From: JAVBPP01 sp031549535
Lineage (GTDB): Bacteria; Bacillota; Clostridia; Oscillospirales; Acutalibacteraceae
Direction: 5' to 3'
DNA: 30,735 nucleotides
Assembly (NCBI GenBank): GCA_031549535.1
Contig: JAVBPP010000067.1
Span: 1 to 30,735 of the forward strand
Position numbers and translations under genes: made by a program. Positions 20,144 through 27,728 of this stretch are shown one piece after another (positions within the stretch are counted from its first letter, which is position 1; every line of letters begins with the position of its first letter). The notes under the pieces were generated by a model, which saw only the letters and a program-made list of their open reading frames with translations, searched no databases and was not told the DNA's origin.

Positions 20144-20240
20144 GCGGAAATTATGGGACATATCGCGTAGGGTGCGCACACCGGGCGCACCGTCGTTCCC
20201 GGTGGATGCCGTTTGCCGCAGGGAACCGGCGTCGGCGGAA
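20144..20240 (+). repeat. Structured GC-rich repeat, copy 4
   Basis: GGCGGAAATTATGGGACATA leads into the same GTAGGGTGCGCACACCGGGC core and ends GGGAACCGGCGTCGGCGGAA. The preceding 25 bases (GAATGCAACCCGAAACGGCG) match the inverted copy at 3365-3470. Confidence 0.75.
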
Positions 20241-20268
20241 TTGCTGGGGCTATCGTACATGTTACTAT
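20241..20268 (+). promoter_or_regulatory. Possible promoter of the DUF1538/P-II operon
   Basis: TTGCTG (20241-20246), 16 bases, TACTAT (20263-20268) with TG before the -10. It starts exactly where repeat copy 4 ends, so the repeat may have been inserted just upstream of it. Confidence 0.45.
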
Positions 20269-20329
20269 CTGCCCTGTCGTAGGGCTAGACCGCTACCGCC
20301 TAATTTTCAACCAGAAGAGAGGTGACCCG

Positions 20330-21859
20330 TTGAGACAAAAACTGAAAAAAACAACAAAAGAGGCTCTTTCGGCGGTGCTGCCGATTACCGTAATTGTGTT
20401 TCTATTAAGCGTTGTGATTGCGCCCATGCCCGCGGGCACGTTGCTGCTGTTTTTATGCGGCGCGCTGCTATTGATATGCGGTATGGGGCTGTTTACCCTG
20501 GGCGCGGATATGTCCATGATGCCCTTGGGTGAGGATATCGGCGCGGCGATGACCAAAACGAAGAAAATCCTGCTTGTTGCGGCGGTGAGCTTGGCCATGG
20601 GTGTTATCATCACCGTAGCGGAACCGGATTTGCAGGTGCTCGCGCAGTTGGTGCCGGGCATCCCAGACCTAACATTGATTCTTGCCGTGGCGGGAGGTGT
20701 TGGCTTATTTCTGCTGTTTGCGATTTTTCGCATCTTGTTTCGCATTTGCCTGTCCCATATGCTGATTGTGTGCTATACTCTGGTTATTGTTCTTTCCATT
20801 TTCGCGCCCACCAATTTTGTTTCTGTGGCGTTTGATTCCGGCGGCGTAACCACCGGCCCCATTACCGTGCCGTTTATTATGGCCATGGGACTTGGCCTGG
20901 CCTGCGTGCGCGGGGATAAGGAGTCCCGCGAGGACAGCTTCGGCCTCGTTGCGCTGTGCAGCATCGGCCCAATTCTGGCTGTATTGATTTTGGGTATTTG
21001 CTTTCACCCCAAGGATACCGGCTATGTTCCCCCGGTGATTCCGGAAATTGTGACCTCCCGCGATGTATCTCTGGAGTTTTTGCGCGGACTGCCGCACCAC
21101 TTTGGGGAGGTTGCGCGGGCTGTTTGGCCGATTTTGGCTGTGCTGGCGCTGTTCCAGCTTGTTACCCGGCGTTACAGCAAACGCCGCTTGCTGCGCCTGT
21201 TTATCGGCTTTATTTACACCTTTGCGGGGCTTGTACTGTTTATGACGGGTGTCAACGTCGGCTTTATCCCCGTGGGGCAACTGCTGGGAAATGACCTTGC
21301 ATCTTCCTCCTTTCAATGGCTGCTGCTTCCATTGGGGGCGCTGATTGGCTACTTTATTGTTGCCGCGGAGCCCGCCGTCCATGTGTTAAAACGGCAGGTG
21401 GAGGAAGTTTCGCTGGGGGCGATCCCCGGCAAGGCCGTGCAGCGCTACTTATCCATCGGCGTGGCGGTTTCGCTGGCCATTTCTATGCTGCGGGTTATCA
21501 CGGGCGTTTCTATTTACTGGTTTTTGATTCCGGGCTATCTCGCCGCCATTGCGTTGACCTTTTTTGTGCCGAAGATGTTTATCGGCATCGCCTTTGACTC
21601 CGGCGGCGTGGTCAGCGGCCCGATGACCTCAACGTTTTTGCTGCCCTTTGCCATTGGCGCCTGTGCAAACCCGGAGCGGATTATGACGGACGCCTTTGGC
21701 CTGGTTGCCATGGTTGCCATGACGCCGCTGCTGGCGATTCAGCTCATGGGCATCGCATACAAAGGCAGGCTGGCGCAGGCTACGCAGGTTGACCTGCTGG
21801 ACGATTCCGATGACGCAATTATTGAATATGGAGAGGAGGGCGAAGATGGACGGACATGA
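20330..21859 (+). CDS. DUF1538 family membrane protein
   Basis: A 509-residue polytopic membrane protein of the DUF1538 family, probably a transporter or channel. It has two homologous halves, each with several transmembrane helices and a signature loop: AFDSGGVTTGPIT near 167-179 and AFDSGGVVSGPMT near 421-433. The first half starts LSAVLPITVIVFLLSVVIAP and contains GMGLFTLGADMSMMPLGE. The frame is open upstream to 20213, but that part translates the repeat. A TTG at 20330 preceded by GAGAGGTGA, at the usual N-terminus of the family (RQKLKKTTKEALSAVLP), is the likely start. The acidic C-terminal tail (DDSDDAIIEYGEEGED) is cytoplasmic. The next gene, a P-II-like protein, overlaps its end by 14 bases. 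Confidence 0.82.
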   Translation: MRQKLKKTTKEALSAVLPITVIVFLLSVVIAPMPAGTLLLFLCGALLLICGMGLFTLGADMSMMPLGEDIGAAMTKTKKILLVAAVSLAMGVIITVAEPDLQVLAQLVPGIPDLTLILAVAGGVGLFLLFAIFRILFRICLSHMLIVCYTLVIVLSIFAPTNFVSVAFDSGGVTTGPITVPFIMAMGLGLACVRGDKESREDSFGLVALCSIGPILAVLILGICFHPKDTGYVPPVIPEIVTSRDVSLEFLRGLPHHFGEVARAVWPILAVLALFQLVTRRYSKRRLLRLFIGFIYTFAGLVLFMTGVNVGFIPVGQLLGNDLASSSFQWLLLPLGALIGYFIVAAEPAVHVLKRQVEEVSLGAIPGKAVQRYLSIGVAVSLAISMLRVITGVSIYWFLIPGYLAAIALTFFVPKMFIGIAFDSGGVVSGPMTSTFLLPFAIGACANPERIMTDAFGLVAMVAMTPLLAIQLMGIAYKGRLAQATQVDLLDDSDDAIIEYGEEGEDGRT

Positions 21860-22562
21860 GCCGCTCTTTCATCCCGCGCCCTGGCTGCTGACAGCCATTA
21901 TCGACCGCGATGACAGCGGCCGGCTGGAGGATATTTTACGGGAAAAGCGCGTACATTTTCACTATATGTTTCATGCTATGGGCGCGGCCAGCTCCGAAAG
22001 CCTGAAGACCTTCGGCCTTTCCGGAACGGAAAAAACGGTGTGCCTTTGCATCGTGCCGGATGTTCGGGCAGAGGCTCTTTTAACCGCTGTAAAGGAGCGC
22101 TTGGCGCTCACCCGCCCCGGTAATGGCATTGCCTTCATAATGCCCGTCTCCGGCGTCAGCGCGGGCATCTCCCACACCCTAGCGAAGGAATACACGGAAC
22201 ATGAAAAAGGACAGGGGAAAAACATGGAACGGGAAACGATAAACGGCAGCCCTGAACCGGGTCACGAGCTGGTGATTGCCCTGGTGAATCAGGGGTTCAG
22301 CGAACAGGTGATGGACGCGGCTCACAAGGCGGGGGCGCGGGGCGGAACCATTGTCAACGCCCGCCGCACCGGCCTGGAGGACGCGGTGAAATTTTTTGGC
22401 ATCTCTCTGCAGGCCGAAAAAGAAATTGTGGCCATTTTAATCCCAAGGCAACAAAAAAAAGAATTGATGCAAGCCATCAGCTCGGCCTGCGGCATGAAAA
22501 CGCAGGCGCACGGCATCGTGTTTTCCCTGCCGGTGGAAGCCTGCGCGGGGCTTAGCGAATAA
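21846..22562 (+). CDS. Tandem P-II-like signalling protein
   Basis: A 238-residue protein of two P-II-like ferredoxin-fold domains: about 12-108 (LLTAIIDRDDSGRLEDILRE ... AFIMPVSGVS) and about 136-235 (HELVIALVNQGFSEQVMDAA, GARGGTIVNARRTG, EKEIVAILIP, GIVFSLPVE). The second keeps the family core GARGGT...FFGI...EKEIV. The first is more diverged and lacks it. P-II proteins bind nucleotides and control transporters or enzymes; classical ones are single-domain trimers of ~112 residues. The ATG lies inside the DUF1538 gene (14-base overlap) with GAGGAGG upstream, which argues for coupled production and for control of that membrane protein. The ligand is unknown. Confidence 0.8.
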   Translation: MDGHEPLFHPAPWLLTAIIDRDDSGRLEDILREKRVHFHYMFHAMGAASSESLKTFGLSGTEKTVCLCIVPDVRAEALLTAVKERLALTRPGNGIAFIMPVSGVSAGISHTLAKEYTEHEKGQGKNMERETINGSPEPGHELVIALVNQGFSEQVMDAAHKAGARGGTIVNARRTGLEDAVKFFGISLQAEKEIVAILIPRQQKKELMQAISSACGMKTQAHGIVFSLPVEACAGLSE

Positions 22563-22580
22563 GGTTTAGGGGAATCATAC

Positions 22581-23354
22581 ATGAACTGCGACTTACATCT
22601 GCACACGCATTTTTCCTGCGACTCCTCGGAGCGTTTTGCGGCGTATTGCGAGCGGGCAATGGCAATCGGGGTGGATTGCCTTTGTTTCACGGACCATTTT
22701 GACAACAACCCGCTGGACGACGGCTATGGCTATTACCGCGCCGAGGACTGCCTTGCGGAGTTTTTGGAGGCAAAGAAACAATACGGCGGGCGCCTGAAGC
22801 TGTTGTTCGGCGTGGAATTTGGGGAGCCGCATTTGTTCCCGGAGGAAATGCGGCGGCTGAGCAGGCTGCCCTATGACTTCATCCTGTGCAGCATTCATTC
22901 CTGGATTGACGGCCTGTTTGCCAGCGAGGTGGTGCGCCGGGGCATTGCGCCGCAGGAGAGCTATGAAGCCTATTGGCGGGAGCTGGAACGCGCCGTGGAC
23001 GCAGGCGGCTTTGATGCGCTGGCGCATCCGGACTTCCCCAAGCGCTACTGCGGCGTATTGCATTATGACAGGCAGCAGATGCTGCGTATTTTTTCTAACA
23101 TGGCGCAAAAAGGCATGGCGCTGGAAGTCAACACCTCCCCGCTGCGCAAGGGCATGGACTGCACCCTGCCCGGGGATGAGCTGCTGCTGTTATACCGCGA
23201 GGCGGGCGGGCAATATATTACCCTTGGCACGGATGCGCACCGGGCGGAGGATTTATTTTGCGATTTGCCCCGGCAAAAGGAGCGCATTGCGGCGCTGGGT
23301 TTAACGGAGGTTTATTACGAGGGGCGGCAACGCCGGGAGCTATTGCTCCGCTGA
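22581..23354 (+). CDS. hisK: PHP-domain histidinol-phosphatase-like protein
   Basis: A 257-residue PHP-family phosphoesterase. Metal-binding motifs are in order: DLHLHTHFS (4-12), FTDHFD (about 36-41), GVEFGEP (about 76-82), SIHSW near 107, ALAHPDFPKR near 149 and GTDAHRAEDL near 217. The size and motifs fit the HisJ/HisK-type histidinol-phosphatase that removes phosphate in the penultimate steps of histidine synthesis. Related PHP proteins have other substrates, and no his genes are nearby, so specificity is not certain. TTAGGGGAA precedes the ATG. It follows the P-II gene by 18 bases and may belong to that operon. Confidence 0.75.
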   Translation: MNCDLHLHTHFSCDSSERFAAYCERAMAIGVDCLCFTDHFDNNPLDDGYGYYRAEDCLAEFLEAKKQYGGRLKLLFGVEFGEPHLFPEEMRRLSRLPYDFILCSIHSWIDGLFASEVVRRGIAPQESYEAYWRELERAVDAGGFDALAHPDFPKRYCGVLHYDRQQMLRIFSNMAQKGMALEVNTSPLRKGMDCTLPGDELLLLYREAGGQYITLGTDAHRAEDLFCDLPRQKERIAALGLTEVYYEGRQRRELLLR

Positions 23355-23461
23355 TTTGGAAAGAGCATGCAAATCCCTAGGCAAAATAAACAAACAACAA
23401 TGAGCAGTTTGGACGGACTTTGGAGTAGGATACGAATTCTCATATTTGGACAAGATATGCG

Positions 23462-23489
23462 TTGACGCAACGGTCTTTTCTGCTATAAT
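23462..23489 (+). promoter_or_regulatory. Promoter of the HPr gene
   Basis: TTGACG (23462-23467), 16 bases, TATAAT (23484-23489) with TG (23481-23482) as an extended -10. The remaining part of the 206-base gap before the gene holds nothing else I recognise. Confidence 0.82.
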
Positions 23490-23560
23490 GTGTAGTACGA
23501 GGGCGATGTACGCGCTCATTTTGTTTTGCAGAATCATTTTTTTAGTGGGAGATATGAGCC

Positions 23561-23824
23561 ATGTATGTGAAAGATGTAATGGTGCAAAATCAAGTTGGAT
23601 TGCATGCACGTCCCGCAACGTTTTTTATCCAGAAGGCGAATGAATTCAAGTCCTCCATCTGGATTGAAAAAGAGGAACGCCGTGTAAACGCAAAAAGCCT
23701 GCTCGGCGTTTTGTCCCTGGGCATTATGGGCGGCACCGAAATCCGCGTTATCGCGGGCGGGCCGGACGAAGAATTGGCCGTGGACGAATTGGTGAAACTG
23801 GTGAATTCCGGGTTTACCGAATAA
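23561..23824 (+). CDS. ptsH: HPr phosphocarrier protein
   Basis: An 87-residue HPr. His15 lies in GLHARPATFF (13-22), the site that receives phosphate from enzyme I of the sugar phosphotransferase system. Ser46 lies in NAKSLLGVLSLGIMGG (43-58), the site phosphorylated by HPr kinase in Gram-positive catabolite control. Since both are present it is HPr rather than the regulatory paralogue Crh. It is cytoplasmic and acts as a donor to sugar permeases and as a CcpA cofactor. The gene stands alone with its own promoter and terminator; no ptsI gene adjoins it, which is common in Clostridia. Confidence 0.9.
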   Translation: MYVKDVMVQNQVGLHARPATFFIQKANEFKSSIWIEKEERRVNAKSLLGVLSLGIMGGTEIRVIAGGPDEELAVDELVKLVNSGFTE

Positions 23825-23842
23825 GAATGAAACGCGTGAATC

Positions 23843-23880
23843 CGGTGGGGTGAAAGTAGGCTTTTGCTCCACCGCTTTTT
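23843..23880 (+). terminator. Intrinsic terminator after the HPr gene
   Basis: CGGTGGGGTGAAAG pairs with CTTTTGCTCCACCG (23843-23874) using three G-T wobbles around a TAGG loop, followed by CTTTTT. Confidence 0.75.
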
Positions 23881-23901
23881 ACGTTAAAGGTTGCAACAGG
23901 C

Positions 23902-25749
23902 ATGGATGACAGAGTAAGCAGGCTGCGGCAAAAGGCGCTGCAGCTCCCCCTGACCCCCGGCGTGTATTTTATGAAGAACGCCGCCGGGGCGATTATCTAT
24001 GTCGGCAAAGCCAAGGCGCTGAAAAACCGCGTGAGCAGCTATTTTATTGCGCAGCAGGAGACGCATTTGATTAAAGTGCGTAAAATGGTAGAGCATGTGG
24101 CGGATTTTGACACCATCCTCACCGACAGTGAATTCGAGGCTCTGGTTTTGGAATGCAGCCTAATCAAGCAGCATAACCCCAAATATAACATCCTGCTGAA
24201 GGATGACAAGGGCTACCGCTATATCCGTGTCACAGGCGGGGAATGGCGGAATTTCTATGAGGCCAAGCAAAAGCTGGACGACGGCGCGGACTATATCGGC
24301 CCCTACACCAACGCTTTTGTGGTGCAAACCTCGGTGGATGAAGCGAAAAAGCTGTTTCGCATTCCGCAGTGCGGCAAGCAATTCCCCCGGGATATCGGGA
24401 AGGGGCGACCCTGCCTGCATCATTTCATCGGCCAATGCACAGCCCCCTGCGCGGGCAAAATCGGGCGGAGGGACTATGAGCAGAATGTGCGTGACGCCCT
24501 GCTGTTTTTACAGGGGGGCGAAAGCGCAACGCGCAAAGAGCTGGAACAGCGCATGCAAACGGCGGCCGAGGAGCTGGATTTTGAAGCGGCGGCTCGCCTG
24601 CGTGATTTGCTCATGTCCTTAAAAAAGCTGAAAGAAAAGCAGAAGGTGCTCGTCTCCAGCTATAAGGAGCAGGATGTGTTCGCCCTGGTCTGCGCACAGG
24701 AACGCGCCTGCCTGGCCGTGCTGCGCTTTCAAGAGGGCAGGCTGTATGACGGGGAAACCTTCCTGATTGAACGCCCGGAGGCGCTGCCCGAGGCACGCGC
24801 GGAGCTGATTCAACAGTTTTATACCCTGCGGGACTTCATCCCCCGCCGCCTCACCTGGGATGGCCCCGTGCAAGAACCGGCGCTGTTGCAGGAATGGCTG
24901 AGCGAAAAGGCGGGGAAGGCCGTCGTCATCTCCGTCCCCGAAAAAGGGGAGCAGCTGAAGCTGGTGGAGATGTGCCGGGCGAACGCGGCGCAGCAGCTGG
25001 CGCAATCCACGGGTCGAGAGGGCAAAACAACCGCGGCCTTAGACGAGCTGGCCGGCCTGCTGGGGCTTTCCGCCCCGCCGGAGTATATCGAATCCTACGA
25101 CATTTCACACACCGCGGGCGCGCAAAACGTTGCGGGCATGGTGGTGTTTCGCGATGGCAAGCCCTGCAAGCGCTGCTACAAACGCTTTATGATTAAGGGC
25201 TTTGCCGGGCAGGATGACTACGCCTCCATGGCGGAGGTGCTGGACCGCCGCTTTGCCCACTATATAGAAGAGCAGGGGCAGGACGAGGGCTTCGGCAGGC
25301 TGCCGGATTTAATTTTATTGGACGGCGGCCAGGGGCAGGTGCACGCCGTGCTGCCGGTGCTTGCAAAATACGGCCTTTCCATTCCGCTCTTCGGCATGGT
25401 GAAGGATTCCCGCCACCGCACCCGGGCCATTGCGCAGGACGGCGGCGAGCTTGCCCTGGGCGCAAAACGGCAGGCCTTTACGCTTGTTTCGCAGATTCAG
25501 GAGGAGGTGCACCGCTGGGCAATCAGCTACCACCGCAAAAAACGCAGCGGCTCCGCCTTATCCAGCAGTTTGTTAGAAATTGAGGGCATCGGCCCCGCGC
25601 GGGCAAAGGCGCTGCTCAAGCACTTTCAGACACTCACCAAAATACAACAGGCAACGCTTGCGGAATTGGAGCAGGTTTCGGGTATTTCCCGCACGGCGGC
25701 GCAAACTGTCTATGAAGCGTTTCACGGCGAAGAACCTGGCAGAACTTGA
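23902..25749 (+). CDS. uvrC: Excinuclease ABC subunit C
   Basis: A 615-residue UvrC, the dual-incision nuclease of nucleotide excision repair that works with UvrA and UvrB. The GIY-YIG domain (about 14-95) holds PGVYFM and IIYVGKAKALKNRV. A four-Cys-type region follows (PQCGKQF, CLHHFIGQCTAPC, near 152-180), then a UVR motif that binds UvrB (KELEQRMQTAAEELDFEAAA, about 214-233). The RNase H-like domain has SYDISHTAGAQNVAGMVVF and LLDGGQGQVHAV. The C-terminal helix-hairpin-helix pair is IEGIGPARAKALLKHF and VSGISRTAAQTVYEAF. Length and order are normal. AAAGG lies 11 bases before the ATG. The next gene, rsmD, starts 50 bases after. Confidence 0.95.
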   Translation: MDDRVSRLRQKALQLPLTPGVYFMKNAAGAIIYVGKAKALKNRVSSYFIAQQETHLIKVRKMVEHVADFDTILTDSEFEALVLECSLIKQHNPKYNILLKDDKGYRYIRVTGGEWRNFYEAKQKLDDGADYIGPYTNAFVVQTSVDEAKKLFRIPQCGKQFPRDIGKGRPCLHHFIGQCTAPCAGKIGRRDYEQNVRDALLFLQGGESATRKELEQRMQTAAEELDFEAAARLRDLLMSLKKLKEKQKVLVSSYKEQDVFALVCAQERACLAVLRFQEGRLYDGETFLIERPEALPEARAELIQQFYTLRDFIPRRLTWDGPVQEPALLQEWLSEKAGKAVVISVPEKGEQLKLVEMCRANAAQQLAQSTGREGKTTAALDELAGLLGLSAPPEYIESYDISHTAGAQNVAGMVVFRDGKPCKRCYKRFMIKGFAGQDDYASMAEVLDRRFAHYIEEQGQDEGFGRLPDLILLDGGQGQVHAVLPVLAKYGLSIPLFGMVKDSRHRTRAIAQDGGELALGAKRQAFTLVSQIQEEVHRWAISYHRKKRSGSALSSSLLEIEGIGPARAKALLKHFQTLTKIQQATLAELEQVSGISRTAAQTVYEAFHGEEPGRT

Positions 25750-25775
25750 CAAAGCATGGCCGTATGCGCTACTAT
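25746..25775 (+). promoter_or_regulatory. Possible promoter of rsmD-coaD
   Basis: TTGACA (25746-25751), overlapping the uvrC stop, 18 bases, then TACTAT (25770-25775). Confidence 0.45.
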
Positions 25776-25798
25776 TGCAACACAAGGAAGGGTTTACA

Positions 25799-26344
25799 AT
25801 GAGAGTAATTACAGGCTCGGCGAAAGGCTGCCGGCTACAGACGCTGGAGGGCGACGATGTGCGCCCAACGGGCGAACGGGTGAAAGAAGGCCTGTTCAGC
25901 GCGATTCAGTTTGATATTGAGGGCTGCCGTGTTTTGGATTTATTTGCCGGTTCCGGTCAGCTCGGAATAGAAGCGCTCAGCCGGGGGGCCGCCTCCTGCG
26001 TGTTTACGGATAGCAGCAAGCAGGCTGTGCAGGTCATCCGCGAGAATGTGGCGCATGCACATCTGGAAGAAAAGGCCGCTGTTTTGCAAACAGACGCCTT
26101 TGCCTACCTCGGCGGCAGGGCGGCAGGGCAGGAATTTGATTTGATTTTTCTCGACCCGCCCTATGCCAAGGGGCTGCTGCAGCGGGCGCTGGAGCAATTG
26201 CCCTTGCATGTGGCCGAGGGCGGAACCGTAATGTGTGAGAGCCCGCTGCACGAACCGCTGCCGGAGCAAATCGGCGCACTCAGCCTGCAGCGCAGCTACC
26301 GTTACGGCAAAACAGCCGTTCATTTATTCCGCAAGATTCTCTGA
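25799..26344 (+). CDS. rsmD: 16S rRNA (guanine966-N2)-methyltransferase
   Basis: A 181-residue RsmD that uses SAM to methylate G966 of 16S rRNA in the small subunit. MRVITGSAKG is the family N-terminus, RPTGERVKEGLFSAI follows (about 22-36), LDLFAGSGQLGIEALSRGA (about 45-63) is SAM motif I, and FLDPPYAKG near 117 is the catalytic DPPY motif. The frame is open back to 25580 inside uvrC, but the ATG at 25799 gives the family N-terminus and has AAGGAAGG 7 bases before it. It directly precedes coaD, the usual order in Firmicutes. Confidence 0.93.
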   Translation: MRVITGSAKGCRLQTLEGDDVRPTGERVKEGLFSAIQFDIEGCRVLDLFAGSGQLGIEALSRGAASCVFTDSSKQAVQVIRENVAHAHLEEKAAVLQTDAFAYLGGRAAGQEFDLIFLDPPYAKGLLQRALEQLPLHVAEGGTVMCESPLHEPLPEQIGALSLQRSYRYGKTAVHLFRKIL

Positions 26345-26367
26345 TATCCTCCGGGGGGCATGGTTAT

Positions 26368-26871
26368 ATGAAAACAGCAATTTGCCCGGGCAGCTTTGAC
26401 CCGGTCACCATCGGCCATTTGCAAGTCATCCGCCGTTCCGCAAGGTTGTTTGACCGCGTGATTGTGGCCGTGATGCAAAACTATCATAAACAAAATTACT
26501 ATTTTACGGCGCTGGAGCGCGTGGATTTGCTGCGCCGCTGCCTAACGAACATGGGCAATGTCGAAGTGGTGCTCTATGACGGCCTGCTCGCGGACATGGC
26601 GAAGGAATACAAGGCCTCCGCCGTGGTGAAAGGGCTGCGCGCCGTATCGGATTTTGAGGATGAGTTTCAGCAGGCGCTAATCAACAAAAAGCTGAATCCG
26701 GAGTTTGAAACCGTGTTTATCGCGGCGGACGCGGAGCATATGTTCCTCTCCTCAAGTGTGGTAAAACAAGTGTGTGAGTTTGGGGGTGACATTTCGGAAT
26801 TCGTTCCGCCTGAAGTGAGAGATGAGATTATCGGCAGGATCAGAGAAAGGAAGCAGGCATATGTTGATTGA
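26368..26871 (+). CDS. coaD: Phosphopantetheine adenylyltransferase
   Basis: A 167-residue enzyme of coenzyme A synthesis that transfers AMP from ATP to 4'-phosphopantetheine. It has the nucleotidyltransferase TxGH motif in GSFDPVTIGH (8-17), KGLRAVSDFEDEFQQA (88-103) and the ATP-binding SSSVVKQ (128-134). The usual residue between Thr and Gly in the family is Asn; here it is Ile (TIGH). The last codons overlap the start of the coiled-coil gene, so translation is probably coupled. It lies 23 bases after rsmD. Confidence 0.94.
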   Translation: MKTAICPGSFDPVTIGHLQVIRRSARLFDRVIVAVMQNYHKQNYYFTALERVDLLRRCLTNMGNVEVVLYDGLLADMAKEYKASAVVKGLRAVSDFEDEFQQALINKKLNPEFETVFIAADAEHMFLSSSVVKQVCEFGGDISEFVPPEVRDEIIGRIRERKQAYVD

Positions 26872-27619
26872 GGAATTGCTGGAAAAGATTGAAGACCTAT
26901 TGGATATGGGAACCAAAATGGCGCTGACAAACAAAACGTTGGTGAATGCCGGGGCGATTCGCACCTGCATTGAAGATATTCGCATGAATCTGCCCAAAGA
27001 AATTGCGGGCGCACAGGAAATTACATCAACCGCGGACGCCATCATGGAGCGAGCCAAAAAGGAATCCGGGCAGCTGCTGGCCGATTCCACCCGAGAGGCG
27101 CAGGATATGATTGCCGAAGCGGAAAACAAGGTGCACACCCTCGTCACCCGGGCGGAGGAGGTCTCGCAAAAAACCATCACCTCCGCGCAGGAGCGGGAGG
27201 AGAGCATGATGGCGCAGGCCACCGCAAGTGCACAGCAAATTGTCATTGAGGCGCAGCAAAAAGCGGCGGCCTTGATTGAGGAAAGCGAAATTGTGACCCA
27301 GGCTAAGGACTACGCCGCCCACCTGAAAGCCAAGGCGCAGGAGGAAGCGGAGGCCACCCGCGCGCAGGCATGCGCCACGGCGGAGGAGCTGCGCAGCAGT
27401 TCCGAAAGGCAGGCGCAGGAGCTCGCGGAATCATCCAAAGAAAAGTCAGATGAAATTATCGCAAAGGCCAACCGCTGGAGCTCGGAAATCCGCACGGCGG
27501 CAAGCGACTTTGTGGAAGATATCATGCGCGACGCGGACGAATCCATGACCGCGGCAGTAAACGAGGTGCGCAAAGCCAGGCAAAGCCTGCGAGCCTCCAG
27601 CGCGAAGAAAGAGTCCTAA
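26861..27619 (+). CDS. Cytoplasmic coiled-coil protein of unknown function
   Basis: A 252-residue, Ala/Glu/Lys/Gln-rich protein with no signal peptide or membrane segment. The first ~55 residues are compact (MLIEELLEKIEDLLDMGTKM, KTLVNAGAIRTCIEDIRMNL), and the rest (about 60-245) is one long charged helix with heptad character (AKKESGQLLADSTREAQDMI, EAQQKAAALIEESE, AHLKAKAQEEAEATRAQA). It resembles the stalk of F-type ATPase b subunits and DivIVA-like scaffold proteins only in composition. The ATG lies 11 bases inside coaD with AAAGGA upstream. Co-expression with CoaD in Clostridia could hint at a cell-division or membrane-organising role, but I cannot name it. Confidence 0.75.
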   Translation: MLIEELLEKIEDLLDMGTKMALTNKTLVNAGAIRTCIEDIRMNLPKEIAGAQEITSTADAIMERAKKESGQLLADSTREAQDMIAEAENKVHTLVTRAEEVSQKTITSAQEREESMMAQATASAQQIVIEAQQKAAALIEESEIVTQAKDYAAHLKAKAQEEAEATRAQACATAEELRSSSERQAQELAESSKEKSDEIIAKANRWSSEIRTAASDFVEDIMRDADESMTAAVNEVRKARQSLRASSAKKES

Positions 27620-27624
27620 TACCA

Positions 27625-27653
27625 AATACCAATATCCAAAGAAAGCGTAGATA
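27625..27653 (+). repeat. Second copy of the MITE-like element end
   Basis: 29 bases identical to 3176-3204 (AATACCAATATCCAAAGAAA... GCGTAGATA), placed 6 bases after the coiled-coil gene's stop. The other end of the element is not found nearby. Confidence 0.8.
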
Positions 27654-27654
27654 C

Positions 27655-27702
27655 AAAATCCGCCTGTGTGCAGCTGCATCGCTGCACACAGGCGGATTTT
27701 TT
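27655..27702. terminator. Bidirectional terminator between convergent genes
   Basis: A perfect 20-bp stem (AAAATCCGCCTGTGTGCAGC, 27655-27674, with its complement at 27681-27700) and a 6-base loop. T-runs occur at both ends, so it can end both the coaD operon and the carboxypeptidase gene. Confidence 0.9.
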
Positions 27703-27728
27703 AGAAATGTAATTGTATAACAGGTATA

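Noticed and set aside
19084..20240. CRISPR array
   Set aside because: Repeats are ~90 bp, irregularly spaced by up to several hundred bases and diverged; there are no uniform spacers and no cas genes.
19081..20329. Many short ORFs rich in Arg, Cys and His, such as GCAHRAHRR
   Set aside because: The same peptide strings appear wherever the GC-rich repeat occurs and in more than one frame, so they are translations of repeat DNA, not genes.
20213..20329. N-terminal extension of the DUF1538 frame
   Set aside because: The added residues translate repeat copy 4 and lie upstream of the ribosome site; the family N-terminus begins at the TTG at 20330.
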